DNA of 64,000 bases from positions 248,001 to 312,000 of the forward strand of contig NZ_BBQI01000090.1 of assembly GCF_001652915.1 (NCBI RefSeq), read 5' to 3'. The DNA is from Cupriavidus sp. D384 (GTDB lineage Bacteria; Pseudomonadota; Gammaproteobacteria; Burkholderiales; Burkholderiaceae). This document shows positions 7,280-15,581 of the stretch, one piece after another. The notes beneath the pieces were generated by a model. The model was not told the origin of the DNA. It saw only the letters and a program-made list of their open reading frames with translations, and made no database searches. The translations under genes and the position numbers were made by a program. Within the stretch, counting starts at the first letter, position 1, and the number at the start of each line of letters is the position of its first letter.

Positions 7280-10200
7280 ATGCCCCCCGAGAACGAAGAA
7301 AAGGTTGCGCAACTGCTCGAGGACCTGGTTGCATTCGCGCGCGAACGCCTGCCCGCCGCCACGTTTGCCATTGTCGAACCGCTGTTCCGGCATTACTACG
7401 ACCTGGCCGATGCCGAAGACCTGCTGGCGCGCGACGTGGCGGACCTGTACGGCGCCGTGATGGCGCACTGGCAGACGGCACAGAAGTTCGTTTCGGGCGC
7501 CGCGCGGCTGCGCGTGTACAACCCGAACCTGGAAGAACATGGCTGGCATTCCGACCACACGATCGTCGAGATCGTGAACGACGACATGCCGTTCCTGGTG
7601 GACTCCGTGACGATGGAGATCAACCGTCACGGCCTGACCCTGCATTCGGCCATCCATCCGGTGTTCCGCGTCTGTCGCGACGCGCGCGGCGCGATCGAGA
7701 GCATCGGCCTGGGCGGCACCGAGGCCAGCACCGAAAGCTGCCGGCTCGAATCGTTCATCCATTTCGAAGTGGACCGCACCGGCGAGGCCACCCGGCTCGA
7801 CGCGCTGCGCGTGGGCATTGGCGCCGCGCTCGGTGACGTGCGGGCGGCCGTGGAAGACTGGCCGCGCATGCGCCAGATCGCGCAGGAAACCGTGGCCGGC
7901 ATGGCCCACGCGGCCGATGCCGCCACGCCGGAGTCCGCCGAGGCGCGCGCATTCCTGGAATGGATGCTCGACGACCATTTCACGTTTCTGGGCCAGCGCG
8001 ACTACGAACTGGTATCGCGCGACGGCCATTATTTCCTGCGCGGCGTGGCGGGCTCGGGTGCGGGCATCCTGCGCGAGGCCCTGCGCGACCCGGGTACCGA
8101 CGATGTCACGCCGCTGCCGCCCGCCGCCCGCGCCATCATCGAAGGCGCGTCGCCGATCTTCATCACCAAGGCCAATTCGCGATCCACCGTGCACCGGCCC
8201 GGCTACCTCGACTATGTGGGGGTGAAGCTGCTGGACGCCAACGGCAAGCTGTTCGGCGAACGCCGCTACGTAGGCCTGTACACGTCCACGGCCTACATGG
8301 TGAGCACCAGCGAGATTCCGCTGGTGCGCCGCAAGTGCGCCAATATCCTGCAGCGGGCCGGCTTCCTGACCAAGGGCCACCTGTACAAGTCGCTGGTAAC
8401 GATCCTGGAGCAGTATCCGCGCGACGAGCTGTTCCAGGCCGACGAGGACGAACTGTTCGACATCACGCTGGGCATCCTGCGCCTGCAGGAACACCAGCGT
8501 ACGCGGCTGTTCGTGCGGCGCGACCGATTCGACCGCTTTATCTCGTGCCTGGTCTTCGTGCCGCGCGACAAGTACAACACCGACCTGCGCCAGCGCATCC
8601 AGAAGCTGCTGGTGCAGTCATTCAACGGCACCAGCTGCGAATTCACGCCGCAGTTGTCGGAATCGCCGCTGGCACGCATCCAGCTGACGGTGCGCGGCCA
8701 GCCCGGCACGATGCCCGAGGTGGACACGCGCGAACTGGAAGAGAAGATCGTGCAGGCCACGCGCCGCTGGCAGGACGATCTGGCGCAGGCGCTGCATGAC
8801 AGCCGGGGCGAGGAACACGGCAACCGCCTGCTGCGCCGCTATGGCGACTCGTTCCCGGCCGGCTACCGCGAGGACTACGCGGCGCGCACCGCCGTGCGCG
8901 ATATCGAGCTGATGGAACACGCGCGCCAGCATCCGAGCAAGCTGGCGATGAACCTGTACCGGCCCATCGAGGCCGCCTCGGGCGCCTTCCGCTTCAAGGT
9001 CTACCGTGCCGGCGAGCCCATTGCGTTGTCGCTGAGCCTGCCGATGCTGGAGCACCTGGGCGTGCGGGTGGACGAGGAACGCCCCTACCTGATCGAGCCC
9101 GACGGCTGCGAGCCCGTGTGGATCCACGACTTCGGCCTGGAGATCGCCGCCGACCCCGATGGCAAGCCGCTGGACATCGACATCGAGAAGATCAAGCCGC
9201 TGTTCGAGGACGCCTTCGGCCGTGCCTGGAACGGCGAGATCGAGAACGACGACTTCAACCGGCTGGTGCTGCGCGCGGGCCTGGCGGCGCGCGACGTGAC
9301 CATCCTGCGTGCCTATGCCAAATACCTGCGGCAGGTAGGATCGACGTTCAGCAACGCGTATATCGAACGGGCCCTGACCGCCAATCCCAATATCGCGGCG
9401 ATGCTGGTGTCGCTGTTCCTGGCGCGCTTCGACCCGGCCACGGCCTCTCCGCCCGCTCCGGCCATCGCCCCCGATCACGCGGAAAAGAGCGACGACCCGC
9501 AAACCCGCAAATGGCTGGCCGATATCGATGCCGCGCTCGATCAGGTACCCAACCTGGACGAGGACCGCATCCTGCGGCTGTTCCTGAACGTGGTCAACGC
9601 CACGGTGCGCACCAACTATTTCCATCGCGGCGCGGACGGGCAGTCACGCCCGTACGTATCGTTCAAGTTCAATCCGGCGCTGGTGCAGGGCCTGCCCGAA
9701 CCGCGACCGATGTTCGAGATCTGGGTTTATTCGCCACGCGTGGAAGGCGTACACCTGCGCGGCGGACGGGTGGCGCGCGGCGGCCTGCGCTGGTCGGACA
9801 GGCGCGAGGATTTCCGTACCGAGGTGCTGGGCCTGATGAAGGCCCAGATGGTCAAGAACACGGTGATCGTGCCGGTGGGCTCCAAGGGCGGATTCGTGGT
9901 CAAGCGCCCGCCACCGGCCACCGATCGCGATGCGTTCCTGGCCGAAGGCGTGGCCTGCTACCAGACCTTCCTGCGCGGCCTGCTGGACCTGACCGACAAC
10001 CTGGTCTCGGGCCAGCTGGTGCCGCCGCCCGACGTGGTGCGCCACGACGAGAACGACCCCTACCTGGTGGTGGCGGCCGACAAGGGCACGGCCACGTTCT
10101 CCGACTACGCCAATGCAATCTCGGCCGAATACGGCTTCTGGCTCGACGATGCCTTCGCATCCGGCGGCTCGGTGGGCTACGACCACAAGAAGATGGGCAT

Positions 10201-12181
10201 CACCGCGCGCGGCGCGTGGGAAAGCGTCAAGCGGCACTTCCGCGAGATGGGCGTCAACATCCAGAGCACCCCGTTCACGGTGGTGGGCGTAGGCGACATG
10301 TCGGGCGACGTGTTCGGCAACGGCATGCTGCTGTCGCCCCATATCAAGCTGCTGGCGGCGTTCGACCATCGCCATATCTTCCTCGACCCCGATCCCGACT
10401 GTGCCAGGACCCTGGCCGAACGCCAGCGCCTGTTCGACCTGCCCCGCTCCAGCTGGGCCGACTACGACACCGCGCTGATCTCCGCCGGCGGCGGTGTATT
10501 CCCGCGCACGGCCAAGACGATCCCGCTGTCGCCCCAGGTGCAGGCGGCGCTGGGCATCCAGGCCACGGCGCTGTCGCCGAACGAGCTGATGCACGCGATC
10601 CTGACTGCGCCGGTGGACCTGCTCTACAACGGCGGCATCGGCACCTACGTCAAGGCCAGCACCGAGACGCACCTGCAGGCCGGCGACCGCTCCAACGACG
10701 CCATCCGCGTGAACGGCAGCGAACTGCGGTGCAAGGTGGTGGGCGAAGGCGGCAATCTGGGGTTCACGCAACTGGGCCGCATCGAGTTCGCGCGCAATGG
10801 CGGACGGATCAATACCGATGCCATCGACAACTCGGCCGGCGTCGACTGTTCGGACCACGAGGTCAATATCAAGATCCTGCTTGGCCTGGTGGTGGCCGAT
10901 GGCGAGATGACCGAGAAGCAGCGCAACAAGCTGCTGGCCGAGATGACCGACGAGGTGGGCCTGCTGGTCCTGGAAGACAACTACTACCAGACCCAGGCCC
11001 TGTCGGTGGCCGGGCGCGAGGCGCCGACGCTGGTGGATGCCGAGGGCCGGCTGATCCGCTGGCTGGAACGCGCGGGCCGCCTCAACCGTCCGCTCGAATT
11101 CCTGCCGTCGGACACCGATATCGCCGAACGCAAGTCGCTGGGCCAGGGCCTGACATCGCCCGAACGCGCGGTGCTGCTGGCCTACAGCAAGATGTGGCTC
11201 TACGACGAACTGCTGGTATCGGACCTGCCTGAAGATGCGCTGGTGGCAGGCCTGCTGGTCGACTACTTCCCCAGGCCGCTGCAACAGCAGCATGCCGCAG
11301 CCATGCAGCGGCATCCGCTGCGGCGCGAGATTCTGGCGACGCACCTGACCAACATGCTGGTCAATCGCATCGGCGCCACGTTCGTCCACCGGCTGATGGA
11401 AGAAACCGATGCCCGGCCCGCCGACATCGTGCGGGCATGCCTGCTGGCGCGCGACGTATTCGGGCTGACCGCGCTGTGGGAACGCATCGACGCGCTCGAC
11501 AATCGCGTGGACGATGCCATCCAGGCGCGCATGTTCGGCGCGCTGGGCCGGCTGCTGGAGCGCGCCACGCTCTGGTTCGTGCGCTATCTGCGTGGCGGCG
11601 GCACCGTGGAACCGGGTGCAACCCGTTTCATGGAAGCCGCGCAGTGGCTGACACCGCAGTTGGCAACCCTGCTGCCGCCCGAGACCTCGCAGACCATGGC
11701 CGATGCCGCGCTGTCGCTGACCGAGGCCGGCGTCGACGACGATCTTGCGCTGCGCGTGGCGGCCAGCGATACCGCCGCGGCCGCCCTCGACATTGCCGAG
11801 GTGGCGGCGTCGTGCCATCGCAGCCTGGCCGCGGTGGCAGCGGTCTACTTCGCGCTCGATACCGAGCTGAATTTTGGATGGCTGCGCGAACGCGCGCTGT
11901 CGTTGCCGGCGGATACGCACTGGGACCTGCTCGCACGCACCACCACGCTGGAAGACCTGGGCCGGCTCAAGCGCGCTCTCACCACCAGCGTGCTGGCACA
12001 GGCGCAGGACAGCGACGATGCCGCCGCGATGATCCACGGCTGGCGTGGCAGCCGGCAGGTGGCGCTGGACCGCTACGCGCAGATGCTGACCGACCAGCGT
12101 GCATCGGGCGTGTCCGGCGTGGCGGCGCTGTCGATGCTGTCGGTGGCGGTCAGGGAGATCGGCCTGCTCGACCGCGCCTGA
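7280..12181 (+). CDS. gdhB: NAD-dependent glutamate dehydrogenase, large (about 180 kDa) type
   Basis: 1,633 residues from the ATG at 7280, seven bases after GAGGAG. It oxidises L-glutamate to 2-oxoglutarate and ammonia with NAD+, in the cytoplasm. The length matches the roughly 1,600-residue bacterial NAD-GDH family. A long N-terminal regulatory region with ACT-like parts precedes the catalytic core. The core motif GGLRWSDRREDFRTEVLGLM, then KNTVIVPVGSKGGF, lies around residues 835-875 and carries the substrate-binding lysines. GEGGNLGFTQLGRIE near 1155 is in the nucleotide-binding half. The family is tuned allosterically by amino acids. Nothing in the neighbourhood suggests an operon. Confidence 0.93.
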   Translation: MPPENEEKVAQLLEDLVAFARERLPAATFAIVEPLFRHYYDLADAEDLLARDVADLYGAVMAHWQTAQKFVSGAARLRVYNPNLEEHGWHSDHTIVEIVNDDMPFLVDSVTMEINRHGLTLHSAIHPVFRVCRDARGAIESIGLGGTEASTESCRLESFIHFEVDRTGEATRLDALRVGIGAALGDVRAAVEDWPRMRQIAQETVAGMAHAADAATPESAEARAFLEWMLDDHFTFLGQRDYELVSRDGHYFLRGVAGSGAGILREALRDPGTDDVTPLPPAARAIIEGASPIFITKANSRSTVHRPGYLDYVGVKLLDANGKLFGERRYVGLYTSTAYMVSTSEIPLVRRKCANILQRAGFLTKGHLYKSLVTILEQYPRDELFQADEDELFDITLGILRLQEHQRTRLFVRRDRFDRFISCLVFVPRDKYNTDLRQRIQKLLVQSFNGTSCEFTPQLSESPLARIQLTVRGQPGTMPEVDTRELEEKIVQATRRWQDDLAQALHDSRGEEHGNRLLRRYGDSFPAGYREDYAARTAVRDIELMEHARQHPSKLAMNLYRPIEAASGAFRFKVYRAGEPIALSLSLPMLEHLGVRVDEERPYLIEPDGCEPVWIHDFGLEIAADPDGKPLDIDIEKIKPLFEDAFGRAWNGEIENDDFNRLVLRAGLAARDVTILRAYAKYLRQVGSTFSNAYIERALTANPNIAAMLVSLFLARFDPATASPPAPAIAPDHAEKSDDPQTRKWLADIDAALDQVPNLDEDRILRLFLNVVNATVRTNYFHRGADGQSRPYVSFKFNPALVQGLPEPRPMFEIWVYSPRVEGVHLRGGRVARGGLRWSDRREDFRTEVLGLMKAQMVKNTVIVPVGSKGGFVVKRPPPATDRDAFLAEGVACYQTFLRGLLDLTDNLVSGQLVPPPDVVRHDENDPYLVVAADKGTATFSDYANAISAEYGFWLDDAFASGGSVGYDHKKMGITARGAWESVKRHFREMGVNIQSTPFTVVGVGDMSGDVFGNGMLLSPHIKLLAAFDHRHIFLDPDPDCARTLAERQRLFDLPRSSWADYDTALISAGGGVFPRTAKTIPLSPQVQAALGIQATALSPNELMHAILTAPVDLLYNGGIGTYVKASTETHLQAGDRSNDAIRVNGSELRCKVVGEGGNLGFTQLGRIEFARNGGRINTDAIDNSAGVDCSDHEVNIKILLGLVVADGEMTEKQRNKLLAEMTDEVGLLVLEDNYYQTQALSVAGREAPTLVDAEGRLIRWLERAGRLNRPLEFLPSDTDIAERKSLGQGLTSPERAVLLAYSKMWLYDELLVSDLPEDALVAGLLVDYFPRPLQQQHAAAMQRHPLRREILATHLTNMLVNRIGATFVHRLMEETDARPADIVRACLLARDVFGLTALWERIDALDNRVDDAIQARMFGALGRLLERATLWFVRYLRGGGTVEPGATRFMEAAQWLTPQLATLLPPETSQTMADAALSLTEAGVDDDLALRVAASDTAAAALDIAEVAASCHRSLAAVAAVYFALDTELNFGWLRERALSLPADTHWDLLARTTTLEDLGRLKRALTTSVLAQAQDSDDAAAMIHGWRGSRQVALDRYAQMLTDQRASGVSGVAALSMLSVAVREIGLLDRA

Positions 12182-12206
12182 CACGCTGCGAGCGCACCCG
12201 CCCAGC

Positions 12207-12238
12207 GGAAATAGAAACGGCCCGCACATGGCGGGCCG
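12207..12238 (-). terminator. Terminator for the minus-strand gene at 12301-12690
   Basis: Stem CGGCCCGC / GCGGGCCG (12218-12225 and 12231-12238) with a five-base loop. On the minus strand it is followed by GTTTCTATTTCC. It lies just after NAD-GDH too, but has no T-run on the plus strand. Confidence 0.6.
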
Positions 12239-12300
12239 GAAGGTGGTGGTCAAACAGTCGTATGAAGCCGCGGATTGCGACGGCCTGGGATACGTCGGCT

Positions 12301-12690
12301 TCAGTCGTCGTCGATGACGTCGTCGTCATCGATATCGCGCAGCGGCGGTGGGTCGTCACCGTCGTCCGTCAGATCATCGTCGGCCCCATCGCCACGCGCG
12401 CGGAATTCCAGTCCGAGACGCAGGAAGAGGTCAAACGCATCGGCCAGCAGGTGCTTTTGGCGCGGCAGCAGGCTTGCGTACGGCATGTCGTAGATCGACT
12501 GATGCGTGCCGCGCGCCCCCTTGAGCCCGCGGTCTCGTGCGATGTCAGACAGCAGCGCGGCAAAGCCCGAGAGATCCTGCGCCGCCAGCGCGGTGTTCAG
12601 CACCCTGGCAATGACCTGTGGGGATGCACCCGACCATCCAATGACTTCGGCATTGGAGGCGGCATCGTGAGAGATATCGCTAATGTCCAT
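12301..12690 (-). CDS. Unknown protein with acidic tail; faint likeness to addiction-module antidotes
   Basis: 129 residues starting MDISDISHDAASNAEV. The middle (VLNTALAAQDLSGFAALLSDIARDRGL, residues about 30-56) loosely resembles the N-terminal helix of COG3636-type antidote proteins, which read LEEGD-x-ALGDIARA-G. The expected helix-turn-helix after it is not clear. The last 30 residues are almost all Asp, Pro and Gly (DDDLTDDGDD, DIDDDDVIDDD), a disordered acidic tail. No toxin-like partner gene is adjacent. I do not recognise the protein with confidence; function unknown. Confidence 0.6.
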   Translation of the reverse strand: MDISDISHDAASNAEVIGWSGASPQVIARVLNTALAAQDLSGFAALLSDIARDRGLKGARGTHQSIYDMPYASLLPRQKHLLADAFDLFLRLGLEFRARGDGADDDLTDDGDDPPPLRDIDDDDVIDDD

Positions 12691-12772
12691 GATTGTCTTA
12701 ACGGTACAAGAGCGCGCCGTCTTGAGGTGACATCGCTATCGCAATCGACGTCGCCCCTTTTGCACGGCGAAG

Positions 12773-13012
12773 TCAGTGCCGTTTTCCACGGTGAGGCGCC
12801 GGCCTGGACGGACGCTCCGGCGCCGCAGCAACAGGAGCGTGAGGAACCTGGCGATATTTTGGCGCGCCGTCCGGCCCTTGTCGGGCCTCCAGGTGATTGC
12901 GCGCGCCACACAGCGGGCAGCGGAACAACGGGCCCTGCCCTTCGTTCCGGATCTCCACCTCGTCGGGCGCCCAGTGCGCGCCGCAAGGCTGGTTCTGGCA
13001 GACAAACATCAT
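12773..13012 (-). CDS. Small zinc-ribbon-like protein, unknown function
   Basis: About 79 residues. The start at the ATG pair 13012/13009 is chosen because TTGGAG lies just ahead; a longer version would need a TTG. Four cysteines in two pairs (CQNQPC near the start, CPLCGARN about 30 residues on) suggest one zinc site. A proline- and arginine-rich tail follows. The fold could bind nucleic acid or protein, but no specific family is recognised. Confidence 0.6.
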   Translation of the reverse strand: MMFVCQNQPCGAHWAPDEVEIRNEGQGPLFRCPLCGARNHLEARQGPDGAPKYRQVPHAPVAAAPERPSRPAPHRGKRH

Positions 13013-13113
13013 GAACTCCAAATGAAGCGAGTCATCGTATCACGCAGGCATCACGGGTCACACCGCGCAATGTCACGATTCACGCCCCACGTCGGCGGGA
13101 TGGCGTGACCGTC

Positions 13114-13542
13114 CTAGCCATTGTTCTGCACCCAGTGGCGAGCCCACGCCCCGGCAGCCAGCCGCGCCTCGCCCGCACTCAGAAACGTGGCCGGCGGCCC
13201 ACCCGCTTCCTGCACCACGGCCCCGGATTCCCAGATATCGCACCACGCGCGATAGCGCTCCGGCGCCAGGGCCTGCCAGAACAGGTGCACGACAAACCCA
13301 CGGTACTCGAACATGTCCGACCCGCCGTCGGTCGCGTGCGACGCGGCCATCGACCGCGCCGGCCCGGCAGGGGCATGCCCGGCCTCGTCGGCACGATCGG
13401 CATCCGCCTCGGCGAGCGTCCCGGCCAGCCCGCTGGCGTTTCGCGCGCGTTGGCCGCCCAGCCATGCACATAAGCCAGCCGTGATGGCACCTGTCAGCAA
13501 TCCCGCAGCAAACCAGCAGGTCCTGCTTTCCCGTTCCAACAT
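13114..13542 (-). CDS. Unknown single-pass membrane protein
   Basis: 142 residues. The start ATG at 13542 has GGAGGG seven bases upstream. One membrane segment near the N-terminus (WFAAGLLTGAITAGLCAWLGG, residues about 10-30) is followed by an Ala/Asp-rich linker. A small globular part rich in tryptophan follows (FRGFVVHLFWQALAPERYRAWCDIWESGAVV-like segment from residue 80). No family is recognised. It is convergent with nothing and sits in a cluster of small unknown genes. Confidence 0.55.
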   Translation of the reverse strand: MLERESRTCWFAAGLLTGAITAGLCAWLGGQRARNASGLAGTLAEADADRADEAGHAPAGPARSMAASHATDGGSDMFEYRGFVVHLFWQALAPERYRAWCDIWESGAVVQEAGGPPATFLSAGEARLAAGAWARHWVQNNG

Positions 13543-13859
13543 GCATAGCCCTCCGCTTCGAGACGTCTCTCCGATGTCGAGATGCGCCGGAAGATCGGAG
13601 GTTCCTGCACTTCAGGTTATACCAATCTGGGGATGGGTCAGCGTCGGAGTCGGCGACGGAGCGGCGATGGAGCGGGGATAGGTGGGAGGGTGACGCGATG
13701 CAATGTCGTCGATAGGAGACTTTTCTGAATCGGCGACCGGTATGGAAAATTGAGAATCGGGCACGTGCAGGGGCACGGCAAGGCCGCTATACTACTGTAC
13801 GTTTATACAGTATCCGCCGCACCGCTGTTTTTCCCGGACGCAATCGCCACCCCACCATC
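13543..13859. other. Divergent intergenic region carrying a LexA box
   Basis: About 317 bases between the membrane protein gene (minus) and the 86-residue gene (plus). It contains the LexA-type operator at 13793-13812, with a TATACT -10-like element (13788-13793) overlapping its left edge. The rest shows no gene. Confidence 0.6.
13793..13812 (+). promoter_or_regulatory. LexA (SOS) box
   Basis: TACTGTACGTTTATACAGTA matches the LexA consensus TACTGT-N8-ACAGTA at all twelve conserved bases. It ends 47 bases before the ATG of the 86-residue gene. It overlaps a possible -10 element, as expected for a repressor site. The CTGT-N8-ACAG form is used by LexA in beta- and gammaproteobacteria. Confidence 0.8.
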
Positions 13860-14120
13860 ATGCCCGCCTACCAAGCTGCCTCGATCCTGCTGGAAGCCCA
13901 TTACTTCGGCGACGACGCCGAGTTGCTGCGCCTGCCCTGTGACAGCGTCACGGTACAAGGCGGCGCCATCGTCGTCGATGGCCTGGAAACCCGGTTCCTG
14001 CGCGGCCTGCGATGGACGCCCGACTATCTGTCGTTCGAGGCCGGCGGCGACCATCATCGATATCCGGTCAGCCGGCCGGCGGTTGTGGGGCCTCAGGTCG
14101 CGCGCTTCGCGCTGCTCTAG
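13860..14120 (+). CDS. 86-residue unknown protein, probably SOS-induced
   Basis: 86 residues starting MPAYQAASILLEAHYFGDDA. No Shine-Dalgarno is visible before the ATG at 13860. The protein is short and soluble, with alternating beta-like segments (VTVQGGAIVVDGLETRFLRGL) and no membrane segment or signal peptide. The single cysteine is in RLPCDS. I do not recognise the family. The perfect LexA box upstream is the main evidence that this is a real and regulated gene, probably induced by DNA damage. A role in the damage response is inference from that site only. Confidence 0.7.
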   Translation: MPAYQAASILLEAHYFGDDAELLRLPCDSVTVQGGAIVVDGLETRFLRGLRWTPDYLSFEAGGDHHRYPVSRPAVVGPQVARFALL

Positions 14121-14174
14121 GCTCACCGGCCCCAGGGTTTCCGGGGCCGGCGGCATCCCGCCCGCCTTGGCGCA

Positions 14175-15452
14175 TCAACGCCGCAACGCTGCCCCGCCCG
14201 CATAGCGCGCTCGATTGCCGAGCATGCGCTCGATACGCAGCAACTGGTTGTACTTGGCCGTACGATCGGCGCGCGACATCGATCCGGTCTTGATCTGTCC
14301 ACAGCGCGTAGCCACGGCCACATCGGCAATCGTGACGTCCTCGGTCTCGCCCGAACGATGCGACATCACCGCGGCATAGCCGTGACCGTGGGCCACGCGT
14401 ACCGTCTCCAGCATTTCACTGAGCGTGCCAATCTGGTTGGGCTTGACCAGGATGGCATTGGCGATGTGCCGGTCCACGCCTTCGCGCAGCAACGTGGGAT
14501 GGGTACAGAACACATCATCGCCCACCAGCTGGCAACGCTTGCCTAGCCGCCGCGTCAGCAATTGCCAGCCTTCCGCGTCGTCTTCGGCCATGCCGTCCTC
14601 GATCGACACGATCGGGTAGCGCGCCGCCAACCCAGCCAGGTAGTCCACCTGTTCGGCCCGCGAACGCGTCATGCCTTCGCCCGCGTAGCGATACTGGCCG
14701 TCCGCATACAGCTCGCTCGCGGCAGGGTCCAGAGCCAGTGCAATGTCCTCGCCCGGCCGGTATCCGGCCCGGCCAATCGCCTCGACCAGAAAGTCCAATG
14801 CCGATTCGGCGGTGCGCAACTCCGGGGCAAAGCCACCCTCGTCGCCCACGTTCGTGTTGTGACCCGCCGACTTGAGCAGGCCACGCAGCGTATGGAATAC
14901 CTCGGCACTGGCACGCATCGCATCGGCAAACGTGGCCGCGCCCACCGGGGCAATCATGAATTCCTGAAAGTCGAGCGCGTTATCGGCGTGGGCGCCGCCA
15001 TTGATCACGTTGATCAGCGGCAGCGGCAACAGCGTGGCGCGCTCGCCACCAAGGCTGGCGAACAGCGGCTGGCGCTTCGAGACTGCCGCGGCCCGTGCCA
15101 CGGCCAGCGACGCGCCGAGCATGGCGTTGGCGCCGAGCCGGCTTTTGTCCGGCGTGCCATCGACGTCAATCATGATGGTGTCGGCCTGCGCCTGATCGCG
15201 CGCATCGAGCCCCAGCAGCGCGTCGCGCAAGGTGGTGTCGACCGCCCGGACAGCGCGCGACACGCCGCGTCCCAGAAAGCGCCGCGGCTCTCCGTCGCGT
15301 AGCTCCAGCGCTTCGCGCGCCCCCGTCGACGCGCCCGACGGCACGATGGCGCGGCCGCTCGCGCCATCGTCCAGCACCACTTCCACCTCCACCGTCGGGT
15401 TGCCCCGGCTGTCCAGCACCTCCAGTCCCGTCACCGCCACGATCCGTGCCAT
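14175..15452 (-). CDS. eno2: Enolase, probable second copy
   Basis: 425 residues, the normal enolase length. It interconverts 2-phosphoglycerate and phosphoenolpyruvate in the cytoplasm. Signatures are present in order: LDSRGNPTVEVEV at the N-terminus, GASTGAREALELRD near 40, NVINGGAHADN near 150, DEGGFAPEL near 205, SIEDGMAEDD near 285, LVGDDVFCTHP near 310, VKPNQIGTLSE near 340 and SHRSGETED near 370. The housekeeping enolase of this group normally lies in the pyrG-kdsA region. This copy stands alone, divergent from a LysR gene, which suggests a paralogue under separate control. That a second enolase exists elsewhere in the genome is assumed. Confidence 0.93.
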   Translation of the reverse strand: MARIVAVTGLEVLDSRGNPTVEVEVVLDDGASGRAIVPSGASTGAREALELRDGEPRRFLGRGVSRAVRAVDTTLRDALLGLDARDQAQADTIMIDVDGTPDKSRLGANAMLGASLAVARAAAVSKRQPLFASLGGERATLLPLPLINVINGGAHADNALDFQEFMIAPVGAATFADAMRASAEVFHTLRGLLKSAGHNTNVGDEGGFAPELRTAESALDFLVEAIGRAGYRPGEDIALALDPAASELYADGQYRYAGEGMTRSRAEQVDYLAGLAARYPIVSIEDGMAEDDAEGWQLLTRRLGKRCQLVGDDVFCTHPTLLREGVDRHIANAILVKPNQIGTLSEMLETVRVAHGHGYAAVMSHRSGETEDVTIADVAVATRCGQIKTGSMSRADRTAKYNQLLRIERMLGNRARYAGGAALRR

Positions 15453-15484
15453 GCCAACTCCCCGTCAAAGAATTTGAGAACTTC

Positions 15485-15572
15485 GTGAGAAAAATGTCGA
15501 TGGGTGGATCGTAAAGAGCTTCCTGGACGGCGGATATCGAGTTATTTTCCTGAATTCGTCAGTTTTTCTCAC
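15485..15572. promoter_or_regulatory. Long-range 10-base inverted repeat between eno2 and lysR
   Basis: GTGAGAAAAA (15485-15494) and its exact reverse complement TTTTTCTCAC (15563-15572) lie 68 bases apart in the 129-base divergent region. One arm is near each gene start. They may be paired binding sites for the LysR regulator or a DNA loop; not proven. Confidence 0.4.
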
Positions 15573-15581
15573 AAAGCCATC

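Noticed and set aside
9644..12253. 869-codon minus-strand open frame
   Set aside because: Lies entirely over the NAD-GDH coding region on the other strand; composition is typical of an antisense shadow.
13750..14205. Plus-strand frame of 151 codons that includes the LexA box
   Set aside because: Starting before the operator would put the repressor site inside coding sequence; the 86-residue frame just downstream fits better.
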